A stretch of 12,719 nucleotides of DNA from assembly GCA_032250895.1 (NCBI GenBank), contig JAVVEZ010000094.1:1-12719 (forward strand). Direction: 5' to 3'. This document shows positions 6,088 through 12,719 of this stretch, one piece after another. Below the pieces are notes generated by a model. It searched no databases and was not told the origin of the DNA. It saw nothing but the letters and a program-made list of their open reading frames with translations. Source of the stretch: JAVVEZ01 sp032250895. Its GTDB lineage: Bacteria > Pseudomonadota > Gammaproteobacteria > Pseudomonadales > Pseudohongiellaceae. Numbering within the stretch: position 1 is the stretch's first letter; every line of letters starts with the position of its first letter. The position numbers and the translations under genes are program-made.

Positions 6088-7560
6088 ATGGATTCGACAG
6101 AAAAGACCCCCACCCCCTGCAACTTCGTGATCTTCGGTATTGCCGGCGATCTGGCGCGGCGCAAGTTGCTGGCGGCCCTGTACCATCTGGAAGAGGCCGG
6201 GCTGCTGCACGATGACACCCGGATTCTGGGGCTGGCGCGCAGCACTTACGGGCACGCCGACTTTCTCGCGATGGTCACTGAAAATCTGAAAAAATTCTCG
6301 GCGCAGGCGCCCGCGCAGAAAGCCCTGCGCAAACTGCTGGCACGGATGCGTTATATCCAGATCGATTTTACCGACAAGACCAACTTCCTGGTGCTGCGCG
6401 AAGCCCTCGTCGAAGCCCCGCATCCCGCCATCTATTATCTGGCGACTCCGGCCCTGGTCTATGCCGACATCTGTACCGGTCTCAACCATGCCAAACTGAT
6501 CCACAAGGACAGCCGGATCGTCATGGAAAAGCCCATTGGCGACAACCTCGAATCCTCACGTCTGGTCAATGATACCGTGGCCCGCTACTTCAAGGAGGAA
6601 CAGATTTACCGCATCGATCATTACCTGGGCAAGGAAACCGTACTCAATCTGCTGGTGCTGCGTTTTGCCAATTCCCTGTTCACCACCAACTGGGATCACA
6701 AGTGCATCGACCATGTTCAGATCACGGTCGCGGAGAGTGTCGGCATCGAAGACCGCTGGGGCTTTTACGACCAGGCCGGGCAGATGCGTGACATGGTGCA
6801 GAATCATCTGTTGCAGATTCTGTGCCTGCTGGCCATGGAGCCGCCCTTCGATCTCAGTGCCGAAACCATTCGCGACGAAAAACTGAAAGTGCTTAAGGCC
6901 CTGCGCCCCATCAGCCATGAGAACATCAGCCGCAACGCGGTCCGTGGCCAGTATACCGAGGGCTTTGTCAAAGGTCAGGCGGTGCCTGGATATCTGGATG
7001 AAGAGGGCGCCAACCCGGACAGCCAAACAGAAACCTTCGTCGCGCTCAAGGCCGAAATCGACAACTGGCGCTGGTCCGGCGTGCCCTTTTATCTGCGCAC
7101 CGGGAAACGGCTGACGGCCAAATACAGCGAGATCACTATTCACTTCAAACAGCAACCCCACAATATTTTCCGGGAAAGTTATGCCGACCTGCCACCGAAC
7201 AAACTCAGCATCCGCCTGCAACCGGACGAGGGCATCGAGCTGCAGATGGTGAACAAGGTGCCGGGTATTACCGAAATTTCCAGAATTCAGAAAACCAATC
7301 TCGACCTGTGCTTTTCCGATACCACCAACAACGCCAGGGTGGTGGATGCCTATGAACGCCTGCTGTTGGCCGTGATGGATCGCAATCAGTCGCTGTTTGT
7401 CAGTCGCGCCGAAGTGGAGCACGCCTGGCGATGGGTCGACGCCATCATCGGAGCCTGGAACAAGAACAGTGAAAGGCCCGACCATTATCCCGCCGGTTCC
7501 TGGGGGCCGACCTCTTCCATCTCTCTGATTGCCAGAGACCAACGCCAGTGGGATGAATGA
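6088..7560 (+). CDS. zwf: Glucose-6-phosphate 1-dehydrogenase
   Basis: It oxidises glucose-6-phosphate to 6-phosphogluconolactone with NADP+ (or NAD+), the entry step to the ED and oxidative pentose phosphate routes, in the cytosol. The product is 490 residues, almost the same as E. coli Zwf. Seen: the nucleotide-binding loop FGIAGDLARRK (16-26), EKPIG (147-151), and the family signature RIDHYLGKE (175-183), which binds substrate phosphate. The catalytic-base His240 lies in DMVQNHLLQ. The reading frame stays open up to an ATG at 6016, but that would add 24 unrelated residues. The ATG at 6088 has AGAGGA at good spacing and places the Rossmann loop where the family has it. It is the first gene of a five-gene ED operon, and its TGA overlaps the pgl ATG by 4 nt. 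Confidence 0.97.
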   Translation: MDSTEKTPTPCNFVIFGIAGDLARRKLLAALYHLEEAGLLHDDTRILGLARSTYGHADFLAMVTENLKKFSAQAPAQKALRKLLARMRYIQIDFTDKTNFLVLREALVEAPHPAIYYLATPALVYADICTGLNHAKLIHKDSRIVMEKPIGDNLESSRLVNDTVARYFKEEQIYRIDHYLGKETVLNLLVLRFANSLFTTNWDHKCIDHVQITVAESVGIEDRWGFYDQAGQMRDMVQNHLLQILCLLAMEPPFDLSAETIRDEKLKVLKALRPISHENISRNAVRGQYTEGFVKGQAVPGYLDEEGANPDSQTETFVALKAEIDNWRWSGVPFYLRTGKRLTAKYSEITIHFKQQPHNIFRESYADLPPNKLSIRLQPDEGIELQMVNKVPGITEISRIQKTNLDLCFSDTTNNARVVDAYERLLLAVMDRNQSLFVSRAEVEHAWRWVDAIIGAWNKNSERPDHYPAGSWGPTSSISLIARDQRQWDE

Positions 7561-8264
7561 TGACGCAAGCCCTGCATGAATTCATCAATTCGGATCTGCT
7601 CAATGAAAGGCTGGCCACCGAAGTGGCCGCTCTGCTGGAGGCGGCGATTGCCGCCAGGGGCTTCGCCAATCTTGCCGTGTCCGGAGGGAAAACACCCAGG
7701 AACCTGTACCGGATCCTTGCCAAAAAGAATCTGGCCTGGTCGCAGGTCAACCTGCTGCTGGTTGATGAACGCTGGGTCGCCAATGACTCCGCTGACAGCA
7801 ATGAACACATGCTCCGGGAATGCCTGCTGCAGGATGCCGCCCGTGCGGCGCATTATATTTCCATCAGACCCGGACAGGAGCTCAGCGCTGCGAGTCTGCG
7901 CGACATAGAAAATACGCTGATGAACGCCCAGGCCCTGCCCTTCGATGTGCTGTTGCTGGGCATGGGCGACGATGGCCATATTGCATCACTGTTTCCCTGT
8001 GCCGATGAAATCTATCCGGCCATGGCCGCCGACAACCCGGCCCTGCTGATGAAAATTTCTCCGCAAACAGTCCCCTATGACCGCATCAGCTTCACGCTGA
8101 AGGTACTGCTGCAGAGCAGAAAGACTTTTCTGTTGCTGCTGGGTGCCGGGAAACGGCAAATTCTGAAGCAGGCCCTGGCGGGCGACAACATCATGCAAAT
8201 GCCGGTCCGGGCCCTGCTCGGAGCCAGGGATCTCGATCTGGACATTTACTGGGCGCCCCGATAG
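7557..8264 (+). CDS. pgl: 6-phosphogluconolactonase (DevB/SOL type)
   Basis: It hydrolyses 6-phosphogluconolactone to 6-phosphogluconate, between Zwf and Edd. The 235-residue length is normal for the DevB/SOL type, which is unrelated to the beta-propeller YbhE enzyme of E. coli. Seen: VSGGKTP (41-47), DERWV (70-74) and the active-site loop LGMGDDGHIASLFP (134-147). The start ATG overlaps the zwf stop in ATGA; a second ATG follows at once at 7560 and could be used instead. GGGATGA just upstream serves as a weak ribosome binding site, so translational coupling with zwf is likely. A 50-nt gap with no obvious terminator separates it from edd. Confidence 0.96.
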   Translation: MMTQALHEFINSDLLNERLATEVAALLEAAIAARGFANLAVSGGKTPRNLYRILAKKNLAWSQVNLLLVDERWVANDSADSNEHMLRECLLQDAARAAHYISIRPGQELSAASLRDIENTLMNAQALPFDVLLLGMGDDGHIASLFPCADEIYPAMAADNPALLMKISPQTVPYDRISFTLKVLLQSRKTFLLLLGAGKRQILKQALAGDNIMQMPVRALLGARDLDLDIYWAPR

Positions 8265-8314
8265 CTGTCTGTTGGGACTGAGCATCGCCCACCCACTACA
8301 TGGAGTCACTTGTC

Positions 8315-10123
8315 ATGAATGAAAATATTGCGGAAATCACCGAACGAATCATCGTCAGAAGCAAAACGACCCGCCAGGCCTATCTGAAAAGAATCGATGC
8401 TGCCGGGGATGAGGGCGTGAACCGCTCGCGCTTGTCCTGCGGCAATCTTGCCCACGGCTTCGCCGCCTGCAATGCCAGCGACAAGGCCCGTGTACGTTCC
8501 CTGACCCACAGCGACATCGCCATCGTCTCTGCCTACAATGACATTCTGTCTGCGCATCAGCCTTACAAGGACTTCCCCGATCTGATCAAGCAGGCCATCA
8601 GCGAGGCCGGAGGAGTCGCCCAGTTTGCCGGGGGCGTGCCGGCCATGTGCGACGGCGTCACGCAGGGTCAGTCGGGGATGGACCTGAGCCTGATGAGCCG
8701 GGATACCATTGCGCTGGCCAGCGCCGTTGCCCTTTCGCACAATCTCTTCGATGGTGCGCTGATGCTGGGCATCTGCGACAAGATCGTCCCGGGCCTGCTG
8801 ATCGGCGCCCTCAGCTTTGGTCATCTGCCAGTGGTGTTCGTCCCCTCCGGCCCCATGCCTTCCGGTCTGCCCAACAAGGAGAAGTCCAAAGTCAGGAAAC
8901 TGTATGCCGAAGGCAAGGTCGGCAAGGACAGCCTGCTCGATGCCGAGGCGCAGTCCTACCATGCTCCGGGCACCTGCACCTTCTACGGCACCGCCAATTC
9001 CAACCAGCTGGTCGTGGAAATGATGGGGCTGCATCTGCCCGGCGCCTCGTTTGTGCAGCCCAACAATACGCTGCGGGACGAACTCACCAAAGCTGCGGCC
9101 CGCCAGGTGACGCGGCTTACCCGACAATCCGGCAATTACCTGCCCATGGGCCGGATGCTGGACGAAAAATCCCTGGTCAACGGCATCATCGGCCTGGTGG
9201 CCACCGGCGGCTCCACCAATCTGACCATGCATCTGGTCGCGGTTGCCCGGGCCGCCGGCATCCTGCTCACCTGGGATGACTTTGCCGATATCTCGCGGCA
9301 GATTCCCCTGCTGACCCATATCTATCCCAGCGGCTCCGCCGACATCAATGACTTTCAGCAGGCCGGCGGCATGGCCCAGTTGTTCCGGGAACTGCTCGAC
9401 CATGAGCTCCTGCATGACGATGTCCAGACCATCGTCGGCAAAGGTCTGGACAAATACCTGCTGACACCGCTCATCGAGGATGGTGAACTGCAATGGCGCG
9501 CCGGCCCCGGGCACAGCCGTGATACCCAGGTGCTGGCCTCGGTCGGCGAGCCCTTCAAGCAGGACGGCGGCCTCAATGTGCTCAAGGGCAATCTCGGCCA
9601 GAGTGTGATCAAGACCTCCGCGCTGACCGAGCAGCAATTGCGGATCACCGCGCCGGCGATCATTTTCGAGGATCAACACGAGCTGGCCGCGGCCTTTGAG
9701 CAGGGACAACTGAACCAGGACTGTATCGTGGTGGTACGTTATCAGGGTCCGCAGGCCAGGGGCATGCCGGAACTTCACAAACTGACGCCGCCGTTGAGCG
9801 TGCTGCAGGACCGGGGTTTCAAGGTGGCGCTGGTCACCGATGGCCGCATGTCGGGGGCTTCCGGCAACGTTCCGGCAGCCATTCACCTGTGTCCGGAGGC
9901 GCTGGCCGGCGGCCTGATCGCGAAGATCCGGCCTGGCGACATGATCAGCCTGGATGCCGTCGCCGGCACGCTGGAACTGCTGGTCAGTGCCGACGAACTG
10001 GCAGGCCGTGAGCATCAGGTGCCCGATCTGTCCCACCATCATCAGGGCTGTGGCCGGGAACTGTTTGGCCGGATGCGCATCAACCTGAGCAGCGCCGCCG
10101 AAGGTGCCTGTTCACTTTTTTGA
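8315..10123 (+). CDS. edd: Phosphogluconate dehydratase (6-phosphogluconate to KDPG)
   Basis: It dehydrates 6-phosphogluconate to 2-keto-3-deoxy-6-phosphogluconate (KDPG), the defining ED step, and is an iron-sulfur enzyme of the IlvD/Edd family. The product is 602 residues, one fewer than I recall for E. coli Edd. Seen: SCGNLAHGFAAC (41-52), AMCDGVTQGQSGMDLSL (110-126, C112), LGICDKIVPG (151-160, C154), and GTCTFYGTANSN (219-230, C221). C154 and C221 are in the conserved cluster-ligand segments. The C-terminal domain has TDGRMSGASG near 510. I chose the ATG at 8315 over the in-frame ATG at 8300: it aligns with the E. coli start, and GGAG (8302-8305) then sits 9 nt upstream. It is the third gene of the ED operon; its stop is 32 nt before the preferred glk start. 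Confidence 0.98.
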   Translation: MNENIAEITERIIVRSKTTRQAYLKRIDAAGDEGVNRSRLSCGNLAHGFAACNASDKARVRSLTHSDIAIVSAYNDILSAHQPYKDFPDLIKQAISEAGGVAQFAGGVPAMCDGVTQGQSGMDLSLMSRDTIALASAVALSHNLFDGALMLGICDKIVPGLLIGALSFGHLPVVFVPSGPMPSGLPNKEKSKVRKLYAEGKVGKDSLLDAEAQSYHAPGTCTFYGTANSNQLVVEMMGLHLPGASFVQPNNTLRDELTKAAARQVTRLTRQSGNYLPMGRMLDEKSLVNGIIGLVATGGSTNLTMHLVAVARAAGILLTWDDFADISRQIPLLTHIYPSGSADINDFQQAGGMAQLFRELLDHELLHDDVQTIVGKGLDKYLLTPLIEDGELQWRAGPGHSRDTQVLASVGEPFKQDGGLNVLKGNLGQSVIKTSALTEQQLRITAPAIIFEDQHELAAAFEQGQLNQDCIVVVRYQGPQARGMPELHKLTPPLSVLQDRGFKVALVTDGRMSGASGNVPAAIHLCPEALAGGLIAKIRPGDMISLDAVAGTLELLVSADELAGREHQVPDLSHHHQGCGRELFGRMRINLSSAAEGACSLF

Positions 10124-10155
10124 AACCCCATGATCCTTTCGAGAAGCCTGCACGC

Positions 10156-11139
10156 ATGCCAGAAGAACTTTTGATCGTAGCGGATATCGGCGGCACCAAT
10201 ATCCGCTTTGCCCAGGCCCGGCAAGGCCGGCTCGAGCATTTACAGGTGTATTTGTGCCGGCATTTTCCGTCACTGCGGGACGCGCTAAGCTGCTATCTCA
10301 AGACCTGCGAAAATACCCGGATCCGGCTCTGCCTGGCGATTGCCGGACCGGTGGCCGGCGACCGGATCACGATGACCAATCTAAACTGGTCATTCTCAAA
10401 AAACGCCTTGAAGGCGGAACTGGCACTTGCCGAACTTCATGTCATCAACGATTACGAAGCCATTGCGTTATCCATACCCAAACTTGCCATCCCCAAACCT
10501 GGCAGGGAATCCAGGTACCCGATCGGCGCCGGCGAAGCGCAAGCCGGCAGTCCCATCGCCGTCTGCGGGCCAGGGACCGGTCTCGGCGTGGCCCATCTGA
10601 TCTACAACCGGGGGCAGTGGCTGGCCCTGCCCGGGGAAGGCGGGCATGTCGATTTTGCCGCCACCAATCCCCAGGAGCAGGCAATCTTCAACATCCTCCA
10701 GCGTCAGCATGGCCATGTCTCAGCCGAGCGTCTGCTGTCCGGGCCGGGGCTGAAGGCCATCTACCTGGCACTTTGTGAAATTGAAAACCAGCCCCCGGAA
10801 GCACTCGACCCCCAACAGATCAGCGCCAGAGCCCTCGCAGCCAGCTGCCCCCTCTGTTGCGCGGCCCTGAACCATTTTTGTGAAATATTGGGCAGCTTTG
10901 CCGGCAACCTGGCGCTGATTCTGGGCAGTTTTGGCGGCGTCTATATCGCCGGCGGCATCGTGCCGGGCTTTCTGGATTTTTTCCGTACCAGCGGCTTCCG
11001 GGAACGCTTCGAAGCCAAGGGCCGCTACCGGGGCTACAATGCCGCCATCCCCACCTATGTGATTACCGAGCCCTATCCGGGCATGCTGGGCGCTGCACTG
11101 TTTCTGGAGCAGCACAGCATGGCGGAACCACTGCCCTGA
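10156..11139 (+). CDS. glk: Glucokinase (bacterial Glk family)
   Basis: It phosphorylates free glucose with ATP to glucose-6-phosphate, feeding Zwf. This is the E. coli-type Glk family (Pfam Glucokinase), not ROK. Counting from the ATG at 10156 gives 327 residues, close to E. coli's 321. Seen: the phosphate loop DIGGTN (10-15); TNLNW (74-78); VINDYEA (96-102), with D99 as the catalytic base; GPGTGLG (138-144); and EGGHVDFA (161-168). The frame is open from a TTG at 10120 that overlaps the edd stop, which would add 12 residues. The 10156 ATG fits the family N-terminus better, but its ribosome binding site is weak (GAGAAG), so the TTG start cannot be excluded. Sitting between edd and eda, it suggests that free rather than PTS-phosphorylated glucose is the main substrate. 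Confidence 0.95.
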   Translation: MPEELLIVADIGGTNIRFAQARQGRLEHLQVYLCRHFPSLRDALSCYLKTCENTRIRLCLAIAGPVAGDRITMTNLNWSFSKNALKAELALAELHVINDYEAIALSIPKLAIPKPGRESRYPIGAGEAQAGSPIAVCGPGTGLGVAHLIYNRGQWLALPGEGGHVDFAATNPQEQAIFNILQRQHGHVSAERLLSGPGLKAIYLALCEIENQPPEALDPQQISARALAASCPLCCAALNHFCEILGSFAGNLALILGSFGGVYIAGGIVPGFLDFFRTSGFRERFEAKGRYRGYNAAIPTYVITEPYPGMLGAALFLEQHSMAEPLP

Positions 11140-11155
11140 ATCGGCGGACGCCCCA

Positions 11156-11184
11156 TCGACACCTCAGAATTCATATATCATAAA
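11156..11184 (+). promoter_or_regulatory. Candidate internal promoter for eda
   Basis: In the 71-nt glk-eda gap, TCGACA (11156-11161, 5 of 6 to TTGACA) and CATAAA (11179-11184, 4 of 6 to TATAAT) are 17 nt apart, inside a locally AT-rich stretch. This is the widest gap between operon genes. E. coli eda is also known to have its own promoters. It would allow Eda to be made without the upstream genes. Confidence 0.35.
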
Positions 11185-11210
11185 TTCCAGAAAAACATAC
11201 GGAGCACGCC

Positions 11211-11879
11211 ATGAATAAAACCTCACAGAACCGGCAGTGGGCTATTGCTCCCGGTGAAATTTTCGGCATGGGACCGGTGATTCCAGTGCTGGTGATTCAT
11301 AAAGAGGACGATGCGATTCCGGTGGCCACGGCGCTGCTGGAAGGCGGGCTCAGTGTACTGGAAGTCACCTTGCGGACCCCTTCGGCGCTGGCGGCAATCC
11401 GGCGCATCGCCCGGGAATTGCCGGAAGCCCTGGTCGGTGCCGGTACGGTCACCAATGCCCGGCACCTGCAGGAAGCCCTTGCTGCCGGCGCCAGATTCCT
11501 GATCAGCCCGGGACTGACCCCAAACCTGCTTGCCGCCGCCAACACGGCGGACATGCCCCTGATCCCCGGTATTGCGACGATCTCGGAGCTGATGACGGGG
11601 CTCGATTACGGCTTTGATCATTTCAAGTTTTTCCCCGCCGAAGCCAGCGGCGGTCCCAAGGCCCTCAAGGCCATTGCCGGCCCCTTTCCCAATATCCGCT
11701 TCTGTCCCACCGGGGGCATCACCGCTGACAACATGATGAGCTATCTCAAGCTGAACAATGTCGATTGTGTGGGCGCATCCTGGCTGGTCACGCAGGAACT
11801 CGTGGCGGCCGGAGACTGGAAGGAAATCACCCGCCGAACCCGGCAGGTCCTGCAGCAAACCGGCTATGATTTTGAGTAG
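11211..11879 (+). CDS. eda: KDPG aldolase (2-dehydro-3-deoxy-phosphogluconate aldolase)
   Basis: It cleaves KDPG to pyruvate and glyceraldehyde-3-phosphate, the last ED step; the family often also handles 4-hydroxy-2-oxoglutarate. This is a 222-residue class I TIM-barrel aldolase. Seen: PVIPVLVI near 22-29; VLEVTLRT at 49-56, with the general acid/base E51; GAGTV at 76-80; ISPG at 98-101; and HFKFFPAE at 137-144, with the Schiff-base lysine K139. CPTGGI near the C-terminus binds phosphate. The ATG has GGAG 6 nt upstream. It ends the ED operon. Its last 16 nt overlap the end of the oppositely oriented glgA, and no hairpin terminator is seen, so transcription from either side may run into the other gene. 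Confidence 0.97.
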   Translation: MNKTSQNRQWAIAPGEIFGMGPVIPVLVIHKEDDAIPVATALLEGGLSVLEVTLRTPSALAAIRRIARELPEALVGAGTVTNARHLQEALAAGARFLISPGLTPNLLAAANTADMPLIPGIATISELMTGLDYGFDHFKFFPAEASGGPKALKAIAGPFPNIRFCPTGGITADNMMSYLKLNNVDCVGASWLVTQELVAAGDWKEITRRTRQVLQQTGYDFE

Positions 11880-12719
11880 GGCGGTGCGACTGCCTGCTCC
11901 GGTACAGCGTCTGGATAAAGCTTTTCAAGGTATTGCGCAACACTGATATCCCAGGAAAACCGGCTGTCTGCGGCAGCCTGGGCAATTTTTTGCCATTTTT
12001 GCGGCTGCCGGCTCCGCATCAGCAGTATTTTCCGCAGAGACATCAGCATGGCCTGCGCCTGTTCCTGCGGGCTTTTTCCAACAAAAGTGAAGCCGTTTTT
12101 ATTGTTTTTCACGGTATCACTGAGCCCTCCGACCCGGTGGACCAGACAGGGTTTTCCAGCCCGCATCGCCAGCATCTGGCTGATGCCGCAGGGCTCATAG
12201 GAACTGGGCATCAGGAACAGGTCGCAGAAATGATAGAGTTTTTCTGCCAGCGCATCGGAATAGCCCTGCAGAAAAAGGAAGTTGGCATGCCGCATCATGG
12301 CCCGGGTCATGAATTCTTCATGTTCGGCATCGCCACTGCCGACCATGATGTAAAGACCCTCTCCGAGGACGTCCAGCATTACCTCCAGGGCACTGTGTCC
12401 CGCTGCCACGTCCACTTCCAGCAGGCTGACTTTCTGCGCGGTCAGGCGCCCTACCGAGGCCAGCACAAAATCATCGGGATTCTTTTTGCCGGCCCATTCC
12501 TGCAGGCGGCGCTGCGCAAAAAACCAGGCGGCGCTGATCCGGGTTCTGTCACCGACCCAACTCAGCAGACACGCGTTGATCAGGCTGACAAGCTCCTCTT
12601 TGGTGACTTGTTGCCGCTCCAGTCCGGCATAATCGCAACCATTGAGAATGCCAAACAGTTTTTTCCTGCGCCGTGCTCTTTTCAGGTCCGCTTCCAGTCT
12701 CTCCCCGCCGATGAAGCCC
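11864..12719 (-). CDS. glgA: Glycogen synthase, C-terminal part (cut by window edge)
   Basis: These 284 C-terminal residues belong to a GT5 glycogen/starch synthase, which extends alpha-1,4-glucan from ADP-glucose (or UDP-glucose). Seen: the linker motif FGILNGCDY at window residues 22-30; ASVGRLTAQK at 87-96, with the Arg and Lys that contact the donor phosphates; and the C-terminal signature SSYEPCGISQMLAMRAGKP, with the conserved Glu, followed by HRVGGLSDTV. The end, FSWDISVAQYLEKLY, is also typical. The N-terminal domain with the KTGGL motif is outside the window. It is a divergent member: RLTAQK is followed by Val where Gly is usual, and the segment between GILNG and RLTAQK is unlike the common enterobacterial sequence. 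The stop lies inside eda on the opposite strand. Its neighbours suggest stored glucan is handled beside glucose catabolism. Confidence 0.92.
   Translation of the reverse strand, partial: GFIGGERLEADLKRARRRKKLFGILNGCDYAGLERQQVTKEELVSLINACLLSWVGDRTRISAAWFFAQRRLQEWAGKKNPDDFVLASVGRLTAQKVSLLEVDVAAGHSALEVMLDVLGEGLYIMVGSGDAEHEEFMTRAMMRHANFLFLQGYSDALAEKLYHFCDLFLMPSSYEPCGISQMLAMRAGKPCLVHRVGGLSDTVKNNKNGFTFVGKSPQEQAQAMLMSLRKILLMRSRQPQKWQKIAQAAADSRFSWDISVAQYLEKLYPDAVPEQAVAPPYSKS

Noticed and set aside
6556..7542. A 328-codon minus-strand frame antisense to zwf
   Set aside because: It is a shadow of zwf, whose identity is certain from the RIDHYLGKE signature.
8306..10042. A 578-codon open frame on the minus strand, antisense to edd
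   Set aside because: It lies wholly within edd, is rich in Gly, His and Gln as expected of an antisense shadow in GC-rich DNA, and shows no recognisable domain.
10113..10122. T-run at the end of edd as a terminator
   Set aside because: No GC-rich stem precedes it, and the operon continues into glk 32 nt later.

Overview
The window reads as an ordinary chromosomal segment of a gammaproteobacterium. It is GC-rich and densely coded, and the Entner-Doudoroff (ED) genes closely resemble those of enteric and marine gammaproteobacteria; the dehydratase N-terminus, for example, matches E. coli Edd almost residue for residue. I cannot name a genus from the sequence alone. No rRNA, tRNA, CRISPR array, transposase or phage gene is visible.

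Layout. (1) 1-2395, minus strand: a two-gene RND efflux cassette. The periplasmic adaptor gene is complete, and it overlaps the inner-membrane pump gene, which is cut by the left edge. (2) 2396-2606: a divergent promoter region holding a degenerate inverted-repeat element. (3) 2607-4220, plus strand: a secreted tannase/feruloyl-esterase family hydrolase. (4) 4256-5827, minus strand: a tight pair, a PAP2-type membrane phosphatase followed by a glycosyltransferase of the MJ1255/VC2487 family. (5) 5828-6087: the divergent control region in front of zwf, with several palindromes and a GC hairpin touching the zwf ribosome binding site. (6) 6088-11879, plus strand: zwf-pgl-edd-glk-eda, a complete glucose-to-pyruvate/glyceraldehyde-3-phosphate ED module. 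(7) 11864-12719, minus strand: the C-terminal part of a glycogen synthase (glgA), whose end overlaps the end of eda.

How the genes fit together. Glk phosphorylates free glucose. Zwf and Pgl oxidise glucose-6-phosphate to 6-phosphogluconate. Edd dehydrates this to KDPG, and Eda cleaves KDPG to pyruvate and glyceraldehyde-3-phosphate. Having glk inside the cluster fits a cell that takes up or releases unphosphorylated glucose, and glgA next door suggests a glycogen store tied to the same pool. The left half is unrelated: an export pump, a secreted esterase that may act on plant-type phenolic esters, and an envelope glycolipid or lipid-carrier pair.

I found no convincing undescribed system. The items most worth a second look are regulatory: the palindromes and hairpin before zwf, the 15-bp palindrome at the phosphatase start, and the repeat lying over the efflux promoter. 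At the protein level, one proton-relay aspartate of the RND pump is replaced by glycine.
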